DNA of 64,000 bases from an uncultured Bacteroidales bacterium (GTDB lineage Bacteria; Bacteroidota; Bacteroidia; Bacteroidales; Muribaculaceae): positions 10,890-74,889 of the forward strand of contig CATZGB010000012.1 in the NCBI GenBank assembly GCA_958418815.1, in the 5' to 3' direction. The number at the start of each line of letters is the position of its first letter. The first letter of the stretch is position 1. The notes under the pieces were generated by a model. It had not been told where the DNA came from. It worked only from the letters and a program-made list of their open reading frames with translations, and searched no databases. Of this stretch, positions 56,401 to 64,000 are shown one piece after another. A program made the translations under genes and the position numbers.

Positions 56401-57986
56401 CCGGCCTCAAGGCGCACAGGCGGGGAGACCAGCATGTCATCGACCACGCGGCCATACGCGCCGCGCATCATCATCGTTCGCTTGCCGTCCATCGTCGCGC
56501 CGCGTTCCCAGGTCGCCCCGTCGCCGTTCGCGTCGATGACGGTCCACAGCAACAATTCGTCGGTGTCCTCGAAACCGCATGTGTATGGGAGCGGCACATC
56601 GGTGCCTATCACCGAGGGGGCGGAACTGCCCGTCGCCCCGCGACGGCCCTCCACGACAGCGGTCACCATATAGGTGTAGACACCCATCTTGTCGACCATG
56701 TCATGACAGGAGGTGGAGGCCAGCCCCGAAGCCACCGCCACATCGCCCGGCTGGCGGACAACCTCGTATGTGATCGCCGATGCATCGACATATCCACCCT
56801 GCGCGCCGGAGGTCACCGGCTGCCAGCTGATTTCCGCGTCAAGGCCGTCGGCCGACACGGTGATTCCCGCCGGAGCCGCCGGGATATCCTCCCCGATGAA
56901 GGCCCGCAGGCTGCGCGGCACACCGTTGCCGGCATCATTGACCGCGTAGACCTTGAATGTGTGGAATCCAAGCGGCAACGCGGTCTCGACCGACACCGCC
57001 GCGCCGGGCAGCATCCCCTGACCGGTGAAATCACCGACGACCTCGCCGTCAGCCTCGATGGTCACCGAGGTTATCGACGCGAGCGGGTCGCCCGAGGCTG
57101 TCTTGGAGGGGAGGGTGAAGGAGACAGTGGCGTTGCCGTCATGGGCGGGGTCTGAAATCACCACATCATTCACCGCCGCCGGAGCGTCATCCTCGGCCAG
57201 CTTGAAGGGGATGTACAGCCCGGTCATCTCGCCGTCGCGCCCCAGGTCGCTGATGAATGTGAAGCGGCCCGTCAGGGGGTCGACCGTGTTGAAATATCCT
57301 CCGTAGGAGGTGCTTTCAGCCCAGTAGAGTATCCCGGTCGAATGGTCAAACTCCATCGACTGCATGTAGCGTATACCGCTGTCGACCCTGCCGACCTGTG
57401 AGAAAGCCTTGGCCTGCTTGTCGAAAGCGTACAGGTATCCGTCATCAGCGATGGAGTAGATGTCACCCTCATAGCTGCATGCGAGCGTCATCAGCCAGAG
57501 GCCCGGGACATCGGCGTAGAGCGAGGCACCGCCGTCGGCAGGATTGACGATGTTGAGACTGGTGGAGTGGGCCCCGTAATGGGATATGGCGAGCAGGTTC
57601 CCCTCGGAATAGTCGTAGGTCATGTCGACATAAAGAGGCGCCCCCTCACCCATGTCGGCGAGCCGGGTGACCTGCCCGCTGGCGACATCCACCCGGTTCC
57701 ATGCCTGCGGCAGAGGGCCGGGTGTGTAGGTCTGGGCGTAATACACCCCGTCGGCCATGGCGCCCGCGCTTACCGCCGGAGTCTCGGCGACAAGTTCAGG
57801 CGACGTCGCGTCTGTCACCGGGAATCTGTACCAACCTACCGGCCTGGTGTCATCGTCGATGAGAAATCCCATCGCCGACACCGGCGGCTGCTCGGGAGCC
57901 TCCTTGCGGAGACCATCCCGCGAGGCCACAGCCAGAAGAGACCCTCCCAGCGCGGCCACGGCGAGAAACAATTTGATTTTCTTCAT
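53484..57986 (-). CDS. Giant multidomain secreted surface protein, adhesin-like
   Basis: About 1500 residues from MKKIKLFLAVAALGG at 57986; an in-frame ATG at 58016 is possible. Signal peptide, then a beta-propeller-like region (about 45-290) and two FN3-like domains. A MAM/anchor-J-like sandwich (about 465-620: CGFEDTDELLLW) is followed by two carboxypeptidase-like regulatory domains (about 618-775: LTGKVTDGTDPLEGATVTF and SGRVVDTDGHGLENATV), more FN3-like modules and a cleaved-adhesin-type domain (about 1170-1350: FEDFEGHDDW, DDYIISPRLDM). A T9SS-like tail (VNVYRPDGVLVAA...APGLYLVKA) ends it. No enzyme motif seen; likely adhesion or binding of host or diet proteins or glycans. Confidence 0.8.
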   Translation of the reverse strand: MKKIKLFLAVAALGGSLLAVASRDGLRKEAPEQPPVSAMGFLIDDDTRPVGWYRFPVTDATSPELVAETPAVSAGAMADGVYYAQTYTPGPLPQAWNRVDVASGQVTRLADMGEGAPLYVDMTYDYSEGNLLAISHYGAHSTSLNIVNPADGGASLYADVPGLWLMTLACSYEGDIYSIADDGYLYAFDKQAKAFSQVGRVDSGIRYMQSMEFDHSTGILYWAESTSYGGYFNTVDPLTGRFTFISDLGRDGEMTGLYIPFKLAEDDAPAAVNDVVISDPAHDGNATVSFTLPSKTASGDPLASITSVTIEADGEVVGDFTGQGMLPGAAVSVETALPLGFHTFKVYAVNDAGNGVPRSLRAFIGEDIPAAPAGITVSADGLDAEISWQPVTSGAQGGYVDASAITYEVVRQPGDVAVASGLASTSCHDMVDKMGVYTYMVTAVVEGRRGATGSSAPSVIGTDVPLPYTCGFEDTDELLLWTVIDANGDGATWERGATMDGKRTMMMRGAYGRVVDDMLVSPPVRLEAGKAYKVVYDAGCMNATYPAHYTVTLGREASVEGQQTVVKEFTTDLRMLNRTYLYLPEITETGIYHVGFHASWEPGLPTLYVSNVTIEENTASWLTGKVTDGTDPLEGATVTFGEEWQPVTTGADGLFEFIEIAPGTYAWSVEKFGFESRSGSYELSALQHLEVEIPLTPIPVATVSGRVVDTDGHGLENATVSIHGYDALSGVTDRDGNFSVGGVYRKGGYTVDVHAINYESATYEVESLDGDLELPVFTLREKLIAPGNVSAEADRAMARVAWEAPEDSPVTFRYDDGTDNYVHNMEMSAVTPYTAVGVIYDTPAVFTSVAWNVWNSATPGLPVDVIVFDLDEDGNPTNRILYEANGLESENYNWHEHVLRYPVVAPRGALFTLRGDARLCMDGSADDDAWPRMQHKMVMTKDYRTEPFVSRYADDNSYIFRGNLTLRASGLPYGAPRAAAPAASTLAVGYDVWRLAQGDEAATDRWVGLTESPVTATTLEDASWSDAAKGMYRFAVKAVYADGNRSFASFSPAVPRLLTSDVSVTLLTNAPGEDASSAAVLLAGKDNIHSYSAEADAEGKVVFRDVWEGEYLLTCVKKGFETLTQEVTVRGEADSDLSLTLTEAVAMPFNIMLDETGEPASKLLRWNVLTDLFEDFEGHDDWAINSPGELGWSYIDGDGDETYFSPNYEFPNAGEPMAFIVMNPSKAEPDMSSGVVDTHSGEKVLVAWSNRHGIANDDYIISPRLDMADDFVISFWARGYWWRYEETLMVGYSTDGKEADDFIWIGDPVTVDYDEWTQIVTPVPQQARYVAIRCVSDINNYLLAIDDIFIGMPDNIPGVTRQEPARVPGAVLGYEVYLDDEKIASTTETSYMLENLSAGKHTAGVTARYASGESAMATVAFDISQSGADLAEAEMEAAISARRGAITVAGVADGTMVNVYRPDGVLVAAARAEGGSATIPVAPGLYLVKAATVTSGIHVR

Positions 57987-58037
57987 GAATGCTATATTAA
58001 CTGTGTTTGTCTTCATTGCGTTGTTTTCCAGACAACG

Positions 58038-58068
58038 CAAAGTTAACAGCCAATCCCACATAAATCAA
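58038..58068 (-). promoter_or_regulatory. Probable promoter of the giant surface protein
   Basis: Minus strand: TTGA (58065-58068), 19 nt, TAACTTTG (58038-58045). It lies between the regulator stop and the surface-protein start, so the giant gene can be expressed independently of the regulator. Confidence 0.6.
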
Positions 58069-58124
58069 TATCAAGATATTACACTTGCGACAATTTGCCT
58101 TAGATGTAAAAGAAACCGACGGGG

Positions 58125-59921
58125 TCAGAGCCTCCTGGCCGTGTCGCGGTAAGCCGAGGGGGTCATCCCGACCGCCTCCTGGAAGGTCTTGTAGAATGTG
58201 GTCATCGACTTGAAGCCGAGGTCGGCGGCCAGGGCTTTCAGCGGGTAATCGGCTCCGGCCGGCCCTGACAGAATCCTGACGGCTTCCTTTATCCGGTAGC
58301 CGTTGACAAACTGGTAATACCCCTTGCCGGTGCGGTCGGCGATTATCTGCGAGAGGTAGGTGCGGTTGGTGCCGAGCATCTCGGCCAACCGTTCGCGCGA
58401 GAGGCCATTGTCGCGAAACACCTGCTCGCGCTCCATAAGGTGGCAGAGCCGGTCAAACACCGAGTCATTCCTGGTTGCAGGCGGGACAGGCGCGGTAGCC
58501 GGGGGTATTGCTTCAGCGGCCTCACCCGCCTCAATCTCCGCCGATGCCGACGCAGGGGCATCCTCGCTGTCAGCCGCGACAGGTTGTGTGGCCGCCTCCA
58601 GACGGGCCATAAGCTCCTGTTCGCGCGCCACGGCATCGCGGTTGGCGATGACGATGTTGCGGTAAAGGCGTTTCTGCCGCCAGTAATGCCGCCAGAGGAT
58701 GAGCAGTATCACCGCCACCGACAGCAGCGAGATCAGCAATATGGCCGTCTTGCGGCGTTCGTCGCGCAACAGAAGCCGCTGCATGTCGGCCTCCTGCTCG
58801 CGCCTGGCGATGTCATACTGCACCCGCAGCTCATTGACCGACTGTTGCTGCCGGTCGGCATACGCCGAGTCACACACCTCCTTGTAAATCCGGTAGACCT
58901 CCAGGGCGCGGCGGTAGTCGCCCCGGCTCTCATGGTTGCGTGCCCTCTGTTCGAGCAGGGGAGCCACTGACGAGCGTATCGACAGGCTGTCTGACACCTC
59001 CAGGCCACGGGAAACCATCCGGTCTGACCCGGCCACATCCCCCAGGTCGGCCAGCACCCCGGCATATGTGCGGTACATCTCGGGCAGGGTCGCCCCCTGG
59101 GCCTCCGACGCGTGGCCTACCGCCTTGCGCAGCCACTCCAGGGCCTCGCGGTTCTGTCCGAGGGCGGCGCATATCGACCCGTGAAGGCTGTAGACCGCCG
59201 CCCGCTCCGCGTAGTTCTCGCGTCGGGCTATCTCCTCGGCCTTGCGTATATAATGCAAGGCGCGCTGATAGTCGCCGGCGATGCTGTAAAGGTTGGCGCA
59301 ATGATAAGCCCCGGCAAACCCGAGATGGGCGTTGTCGTTGGCCACGCTCCATTCATAGCATTCCAGGGCGTACTTCAGCCCTGACACATCGCGGCGTATG
59401 CTGGCCGTCTCGGCGAGATTCGACTCCACGAGGGCCTGCCGGAACGGGTCGCCTATCCCCACGGCGTATTCCAACGCCTTGTAGAAATGGCGCTGGGCCG
59501 AGGCGTAGTCGGCATGGGCATTGGCCTCGTAGACACCGTAGCCGTTGTGTATCGACAGCCTGAGGGTGTCGTCGTCAAGTCCGTCGGCAAGCTGGTATGC
59601 CTTGTCGAGCTGCGCCTTGCCTATCTTGTTGTTGCCGAGAATCACATTTGACACCCCCTGGTAGTAAAGGGCCTGCCCCAGGAACCAGTCATCCCCCTCG
59701 CGCTCGGCCACACGCTGCAGGCGCGCGGCGGCCCTTACAGCCTCGCGGTGGTCGGAGTTCTGCGTGGCCATACGGCATGTGTCGCGCAGGCGCCAGCACT
59801 CCACGACTGATGCCACCGTCCCCATCGGCGACAGCAGGGCCACCGCCACCAGAAGGCAGCGCAGCAAAGAAACAACGAAGGACCCCGGGCATGCCGGGCG
59901 GTCACACACAGAAAACAACAT
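58125..59921 (-). CDS. TPR-membrane-AraC one-component regulator
   Basis: 598 residues from MLFSVCDRP at 59921. An ATG four codons earlier (59933) lies only 6 nt past a possible -7 box (59939-59946). A signal/membrane segment (about 18-38) precedes a helical TPR-rich periplasmic region (about 50-375), a membrane helix (about 388-410), an Ala/Pro/Glu-rich linker and a cytoplasmic AraC HTH (about 495-598: LSRERLAEMLGTNRTYLSQII and ADLGFKSMTTFYKTFQEAVGMTPSAYR). Such TPR-TM-AraC proteins are common in Bacteroidetes. It is just upstream of the giant surface protein and may control it (inference). Confidence 0.88.
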   Translation of the reverse strand: MLFSVCDRPACPGSFVVSLLRCLLVAVALLSPMGTVASVVECWRLRDTCRMATQNSDHREAVRAAARLQRVAEREGDDWFLGQALYYQGVSNVILGNNKIGKAQLDKAYQLADGLDDDTLRLSIHNGYGVYEANAHADYASAQRHFYKALEYAVGIGDPFRQALVESNLAETASIRRDVSGLKYALECYEWSVANDNAHLGFAGAYHCANLYSIAGDYQRALHYIRKAEEIARRENYAERAAVYSLHGSICAALGQNREALEWLRKAVGHASEAQGATLPEMYRTYAGVLADLGDVAGSDRMVSRGLEVSDSLSIRSSVAPLLEQRARNHESRGDYRRALEVYRIYKEVCDSAYADRQQQSVNELRVQYDIARREQEADMQRLLLRDERRKTAILLISLLSVAVILLILWRHYWRQKRLYRNIVIANRDAVAREQELMARLEAATQPVAADSEDAPASASAEIEAGEAAEAIPPATAPVPPATRNDSVFDRLCHLMEREQVFRDNGLSRERLAEMLGTNRTYLSQIIADRTGKGYYQFVNGYRIKEAVRILSGPAGADYPLKALAADLGFKSMTTFYKTFQEAVGMTPSAYRDTARRL

Positions 59922-60116
59922 GGATTTTGTCACGCCCGCAAATTTAACAACTTTTCCTGACAGTCATATTGCCGGCCTGCGACAAAATCTCACCACGTCG
60001 CGGAGGACGCATACCTCATCCGGGGCCGACAGGCCGGAAAGGCAGGCCGTCAGGAGGCATGAAACCACTACTTTTTAGGAGGCGCTTTCTGATAAACCAT
60101 CCCTGGGAATCAATTA

Positions 60117-60148
60117 TTTGGCTTAAAAAAACACTACTTTTACATCTG
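60117..60148 (+). promoter_or_regulatory. Promoter of the GH31 gene
   Basis: TTTG (60117-60120), 20 nt, TACATCTG (60141-60148), one mismatch in the -7 box. Leader about 70 nt to the ATG at 60225. Confidence 0.6.
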
Positions 60149-60224
60149 TGTGTGTTGTGGCGGCGAGCGGAAATCGCTTATTTTGCCGAAAAATTTAACC
60201 CAAAGAGAGTTTCTCAGACATATC

Positions 60225-63200
60225 ATGAAAGATTGCTTTAACCTCAAGAGAATTTCAGCGGTTGCCGTCCTGGCGTGGATTGCCGCCGTCTCATTAATCG
60301 GCGCCGACCGCCTGCTTGTCGTAGGCGACGCCACATGGGGCAAATGGAGCCTCGACCGCACCTCCGTGATGGTGCGCGACAATGACAACGACAACATATT
60401 CAGATACACCGGATGGCTCGAAGCCGACCAGGAATTCAAATTCCTCGCACAGGCCCAGTGGGACCAGGTGGAATACCGCAACCTCTCTGACAACCCCTAC
60501 GACATATCGCGCCTTGCCTATTCCGACAATGGCAGCGCGCCCGACTACAAGTTCAAGGTCGGCGAGAGCGCCAACTACACGGTCACATGCGACCTCGAGG
60601 CGATGAGCATATCGGTGGTGAAGGCCGGCTACCAGCAAAGACCGATACTCCACAACGTTCTCTACCTGGTAGGCTCGGCGACTCCGGGGGAATGGGCCTT
60701 GTGGCAATCGCTCCCCCTGGCCCAGGATGGGGCCAACCCTTTCCGTTTCTCAGGGAGGGTGTCGCTGAAACCCGGCACATTCAAAATCGCCACTAACTGT
60801 TATGGCGACTACAACGAGCAGAAGTTCTTTTTCCGCGACCCTTCCGACAACGGGCGAGTGTCTGAGGATGGGACCGACGACCGCCAGTGGACCATCGACA
60901 TGTCTGGCGACTACCTGGTGACCGTCGACCTGGAGGCATCGACCATATCAATCGTGCAGGTGTCGGGCCAGCCGGGCGATTTCCTCGGCGAATACCGGGG
61001 CTGGAGCCGCGAGGGTAATTCCGTGGTGATTTCCGCCGCGAACGGCACCCTCACGCTCACCCCCTACAATGACTATGTGGTGAAGGTGTTCCCGCGCGCC
61101 AACGGCGACAACACCCCCGAACGCCGTTCGATAAGCGTCTATGCTTCCCCTCAGGGCAACTTCTCTGTGACGGAGGAGGGTGACGCGATAGTGCTGCGCA
61201 CCGCCGCCACGGTCGTTTCCGTGGCCAAGGCCAATTGCCATGTCAGCTTCCACGACCTCTCGGGCAAGCTTGTGCTGCGCGAGAAATACGGCCTCGACAA
61301 CAGTGCGGCTCCCCGCACCGCCTCTTTCGAGGGGATGGATGATGAGGCGTTTTACGGCGGTGGCTACAATGGCCAGCGCATCAACCACAACGGCCAGACA
61401 CTGGTTATGAACAACCGCCAGACCGGCGGCTGGGACTGCGACTGGGAGGCTCCCCACAATATCTGCATACCTTTCGTGGTGTCGACCGGCGGCTACGGCC
61501 TCTTTTTCGACGACCATCACCGACACGCGCGCATCTCCCCCTCTTCTGCCGGCACCACCTACTACTCCGCGTCACCCACTCCCATCGCATATTATTATGT
61601 AGGCTCGGCCGACGGCGGCATGGCCTCCGTGCTTGAGAACTACACTTTCCTCACCGGACGTCAGGAGATGCCCCCCTACTGGGCCTTGGGCTATATGACC
61701 TCCCGCTATGGCTACCACTCTCAGGAGGAGGCCGAGGGTGTGGTCGCCTCTGTCAAGAATGCCGGACTCCCCATCGACGCCATTGTCTTTGACCTCTACT
61801 GGCAAGGGGAGGGCAACAACGGCATGGGCAATCTCGACTGGTACACCCCCAAGTTCCCCGACGCCAGGAAGATGATGGCCGACTTCGCCTCACAGGGGGT
61901 GAAGACCATCTGCATCACCGAGCCGTTTTTCACCTCCGACTCCCGCAACTATTCCGTGTTAAAGGAAAAGGGGTATCTCGCCGACGAGGATGTGTCAAAC
62001 ATGTGGTGGCTCGGCTCGGAGAAGGTGGGGCTGATTGACTCCTCCAACCCCGAGGCCATGGACTGGATGTGGGAGTTCTACAAGCAGCGCACCCTGGAGG
62101 GCATGGGGGGCTGGTGGCTCGACCTTGGTGAACCCGAGAGCCACGACGACGACTCAAACCATATGGGCGGCAGCGTCGACCAGGTACACAATGAGTTCGG
62201 CGACCTCTGGACCAGCCGCGTTCACCGTGGCTACAAGGAGGATTTCCCCGACGTGCGCCCCTTCCTGATGCCCCGCGCCGGAACCGCCGGCATGCAGCGT
62301 CACGCGGCGTTCCCCTGGTCGGGCGACATCAAGCGCTCTTACAAGGGGCTGGAAGCCCAGATTCCCGCGTTGCTCAGCTCGGGCATGTCGGGCGTGGCAT
62401 ACATGGGCAATGACGTGGGCGGCTTCGCGGCCGACGGTGTCGGCACCGACTCCTGGCTCTACCTCCGCTGGATCGAGATGGCCACTTTCTCACCGATGAT
62501 GCGCACCCACTCCACTGACCGCCCCGAGCCTTACCTGCCTGAATACTCCGACGTGTTCGAGGCTGTCAAGAAATATCTCCACCTGCGTTACAGCTATCTC
62601 CCCTACACCTACACCCTGGCTTACGAGAACGCCACCAAAGGCACCCCGCTGGCCCGTCCGCTCAATTTCCACGATGTAGACGGGGCCACACCCTCCCCCG
62701 CCGGATGCCGTGACCAGTATCTTTGGGGACGCGACATAATGGTGGCCCCGGTGGTGACCCTGAACACCTTCAAGCGTTCCGTCACCTTCCCGCAGGGCAA
62801 CTGGGTCGACCTCAACGACCTGACCAAGGTGTATGCCGGAGGCTCGACCGTCGAGTATGACGTGCCGCTTGAGAAGCTCCCCTATTTCGGCCGCGTGGGC
62901 TCATTCATACCGCAGTTCTCGCAGACCGCCTACACCTCCACCTCCGAGATTGACAACACCCGCCTGACCGTCACCTACCTCATCCCCGCCACTCCCGGCC
63001 AGCAGGCCGCCGCCAGGGCCGAAGGCAACGGGGCTGTCAACCGCTCGACAATGTTTGAGGATGACCACACCTCGACCGGAACCCTTGAGAACGGGCAATA
63101 TTCCATCACCACTTTTGAAGGGGAGGAGACCCCCGACGGCCATATCATCCGCGTGAACCACGACGGGTCATACACCGGGATGCCCACAGCCCGCACCTAC

Positions 63201-63737
63201 ACATTCGTGGTGCCGGGCTACACCAAGCCCCTCAAGAGCGCCGGCACACCCGACGAGGAGCTGCAGCGCGTCTCCACACGCGAGGCGTTCGACGCCGCCA
63301 CTGACAACACATACTTCCTTGACGGCGACAACACCCTCTACCTCAAGAAGGTGATGCCGACCGACAGCAACAGCTCCATCACCATCAGCTCAAAGGATTA
63401 TGTCAGCTCGCTGGAAGAGGTCCCGGCCGACAGCCAGGTGGTACTGGAATACTCCCCGGTCACCGGCCTCCTCTCCTACTCGCTGCCTGAAGGCTCCACC
63501 GAGACCTCTCTCTGTGACAGACCTCCGCGGCTCGGTGGTGGCAGAATACACCTCTCTGACAGCCAGCTCCACAATATGCCAGATGGCTGTCCCCTACGCG
63601 GCCCACGGCCTGTACCTGGCCACACTCGCCGCCAGTCTCCCCTCCGGAGTGAAAATCAACCGCACAATAAAACTGCCTGTCCACTAATTCCAATCCAAAT
63701 CAGACAGAAATCTCCTTACAGGCTATCACCGACATAG
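60225..63737 (+). CDS. Secreted GH31 alpha-glycosidase with two SusE/F-like modules, frameshifted 3' end
   Basis: Starts MKDCFNLKRISAVAVL at 60225, with a signal peptide to about residue 25. Two SusE/SusF-like starch-binding modules (about 26-130 and 135-255: LVVGDATWGKWS and LVGSATPGEWALW) precede a GH31 N-domain and barrel. GGWWLDLGEPE places the nucleophile at D633 and WSGDIKR the acid/base at D701, with GVAYMGNDVGGF between barrel strands. C-terminal sandwiches follow. The open frame runs to 63737, but after about 63505 it is meaningless; a sorting tail continues in the +1 frame and stops at 63687. Likely alpha-glucosidase or alpha-xylosidase. Confidence 0.88.
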   Translation: MKDCFNLKRISAVAVLAWIAAVSLIGADRLLVVGDATWGKWSLDRTSVMVRDNDNDNIFRYTGWLEADQEFKFLAQAQWDQVEYRNLSDNPYDISRLAYSDNGSAPDYKFKVGESANYTVTCDLEAMSISVVKAGYQQRPILHNVLYLVGSATPGEWALWQSLPLAQDGANPFRFSGRVSLKPGTFKIATNCYGDYNEQKFFFRDPSDNGRVSEDGTDDRQWTIDMSGDYLVTVDLEASTISIVQVSGQPGDFLGEYRGWSREGNSVVISAANGTLTLTPYNDYVVKVFPRANGDNTPERRSISVYASPQGNFSVTEEGDAIVLRTAATVVSVAKANCHVSFHDLSGKLVLREKYGLDNSAAPRTASFEGMDDEAFYGGGYNGQRINHNGQTLVMNNRQTGGWDCDWEAPHNICIPFVVSTGGYGLFFDDHHRHARISPSSAGTTYYSASPTPIAYYYVGSADGGMASVLENYTFLTGRQEMPPYWALGYMTSRYGYHSQEEAEGVVASVKNAGLPIDAIVFDLYWQGEGNNGMGNLDWYTPKFPDARKMMADFASQGVKTICITEPFFTSDSRNYSVLKEKGYLADEDVSNMWWLGSEKVGLIDSSNPEAMDWMWEFYKQRTLEGMGGWWLDLGEPESHDDDSNHMGGSVDQVHNEFGDLWTSRVHRGYKEDFPDVRPFLMPRAGTAGMQRHAAFPWSGDIKRSYKGLEAQIPALLSSGMSGVAYMGNDVGGFAADGVGTDSWLYLRWIEMATFSPMMRTHSTDRPEPYLPEYSDVFEAVKKYLHLRYSYLPYTYTLAYENATKGTPLARPLNFHDVDGATPSPAGCRDQYLWGRDIMVAPVVTLNTFKRSVTFPQGNWVDLNDLTKVYAGGSTVEYDVPLEKLPYFGRVGSFIPQFSQTAYTSTSEIDNTRLTVTYLIPATPGQQAAARAEGNGAVNRSTMFEDDHTSTGTLENGQYSITTFEGEETPDGHIIRVNHDGSYTGMPTARTYTFVVPGYTKPLKSAGTPDEELQRVSTREAFDAATDNTYFLDGDNTLYLKKVMPTDSNSSITISSKDYVSSLEEVPADSQVVLEYSPVTGLLSYSLPEGSTETSLCDRPPRLGGGRIHLSDSQLHNMPDGCPLRGPRPVPGHTRRQSPLRSENQPHNKTACPLIPIQIRQKSPYRLSPT
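63506..63513 (+). other. (CT)4 repeat at the GH31 frameshift
   Basis: CTCTCTCT lies where the GH31 frame stops making sense. One more CT unit would join the upstream frame to SVTDLRGSVVAEYTS and the end INRTIKLPVH (stop at 63687), a sorting-tail sequence. It could be a real slip, phase variation or a base-call/assembly error. Confidence 0.7.
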
Positions 63738-63747
63738 CCCATTTCCC

Positions 63748-63779
63748 TGCGGGGGCATCGCGTTGGCGGTGTCCCCGCA
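63748..63779 (+). terminator. Hairpin after the GH31 gene
   Basis: TGCGGGG (63748-63754) pairs with CCCCGCA (63773-63779), followed by AAATCTTT, just past both possible GH31 stops. Confidence 0.55.
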
Positions 63780-63787
63780 AAATCTTT

Positions 63788-64000
63788 CCCCGGCTTCCGA
63801 CTCACAGAAGCCATGGAATCCACCCGGGAGCAAAGCGACCAAATCCGTTTAAATCCGCGGAGGATTCGGGCATGGAAGAGAAACACGCTCATCGGATATG
63901 TTTAATAACATATAACTATTCGGAACAAAAATTCAGAACCGATGTTAACGTGAGTTCGATATAAGAATTCAGTTATTCAATAATAAAACAATCAGCCATT
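63788..64000. other. A/T-rich non-coding end of the window
   Basis: About 210 bp without a credible reading frame. From about 63890 the composition turns clearly A/T rich, unlike the rest of the window, and the text GAATTCAG or AATTCAG repeats at about 63931 and 63966. No RNA gene, transposase or promoter can be assigned; it may be the edge of a different region. Confidence 0.5.

Noticed and set aside
1..64000. CRISPR arrays, tRNA and rRNA genes
   Set aside because: No regularly spaced direct repeats with unique spacers, no cloverleaf-compatible stretches and no rRNA-like sequence were noticed while reading both strands.

Overview
The window looks like a chromosomal segment of a high-GC gut Bacteroidales bacterium, most likely a member of the Muribaculaceae. 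The evidence is a SusC/SusD polysaccharide-utilisation locus with a hybrid two-component sensor, Bacteroidetes-type promoters (TTTG-N19-21-TAnnTTTG), many lipoproteins with short Cys lipoboxes, TonB-dependent receptors, the pdxJ/nadK/exbB/exbD/tonB neighbourhood typical of Bacteroidales, and several proteins ending in a Por/T9SS-like C-terminal sorting domain. No rRNA, tRNA, CRISPR array or transposase gene was found.

Layout. 1-1163: the 5' two thirds of cysS and a DUF3467 protein. 1313-13580: a cell-surface polysaccharide region with an MBOAT O-acyltransferase and SGNH partner, a divergent acyltransferase-3 protein, a GT4 glycosyltransferase, an inserted-looking AAA/DUF4143 ATPase, and a Wza-Wzc-Wzy-Wzx export and polymerisation operon. 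13725-14132: a DUF4332 helix-hairpin-helix protein. 14299-37042: a large fructan utilisation locus. On the minus strand are a periplasmic GH32, a sugar MFS importer and a fructokinase. Divergent on the plus strand are a fructose-type hybrid sensor, SusC, SusD, a DUF4960 surface glycan-binding lipoprotein, two further DUF4960 proteins, a LamG-GH32-DUF4960 fusion and a LamG-GH32 protein. 37158-42167: TonB/ExbD/ExbB, PdxJ, a shortened CBS-family relative, NadK and a YgjP-like metalloprotease. 42430-50785: a TonB-dependent receptor with two DUF5689 lipoproteins and a phosphoethanolamine-transferase-like sulfatase-fold enzyme. 50952-53393: a small membrane protein, a split ThrE exporter and a LysR regulator. 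53484-59921: a giant multidomain surface protein and a TPR-TM-AraC regulator. 60225-63737: a GH31 enzyme fused to two SusE/F-like modules, frameshifted near its 3' end.

How the fructan genes would work together (inference from the B. thetaiotaomicron levan system): surface SGBP/SusD/SusC and the secreted LamG-GH32 proteins bind, cut and import fructan; the periplasmic GH32 releases fructose; the hybrid sensor detects fructose in the periplasm and activates both arms; the MFS protein and fructokinase take fructose into glycolysis. Similar repeated half-sites sit upstream of the -7 boxes of both the GH32 and the SusC promoters, which fits one activator controlling both.

The most unusual content is the expansion of DUF4960: five units in four consecutive genes. 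One gene appears to have a complete unit inserted inside another, and one has a unit fused to an atypical GH32 whose nucleophile position is Glu instead of Asp. All five units keep an invariant REDHNC[LM]W motif. This is the best candidate in the window for an undescribed fructan-handling module.
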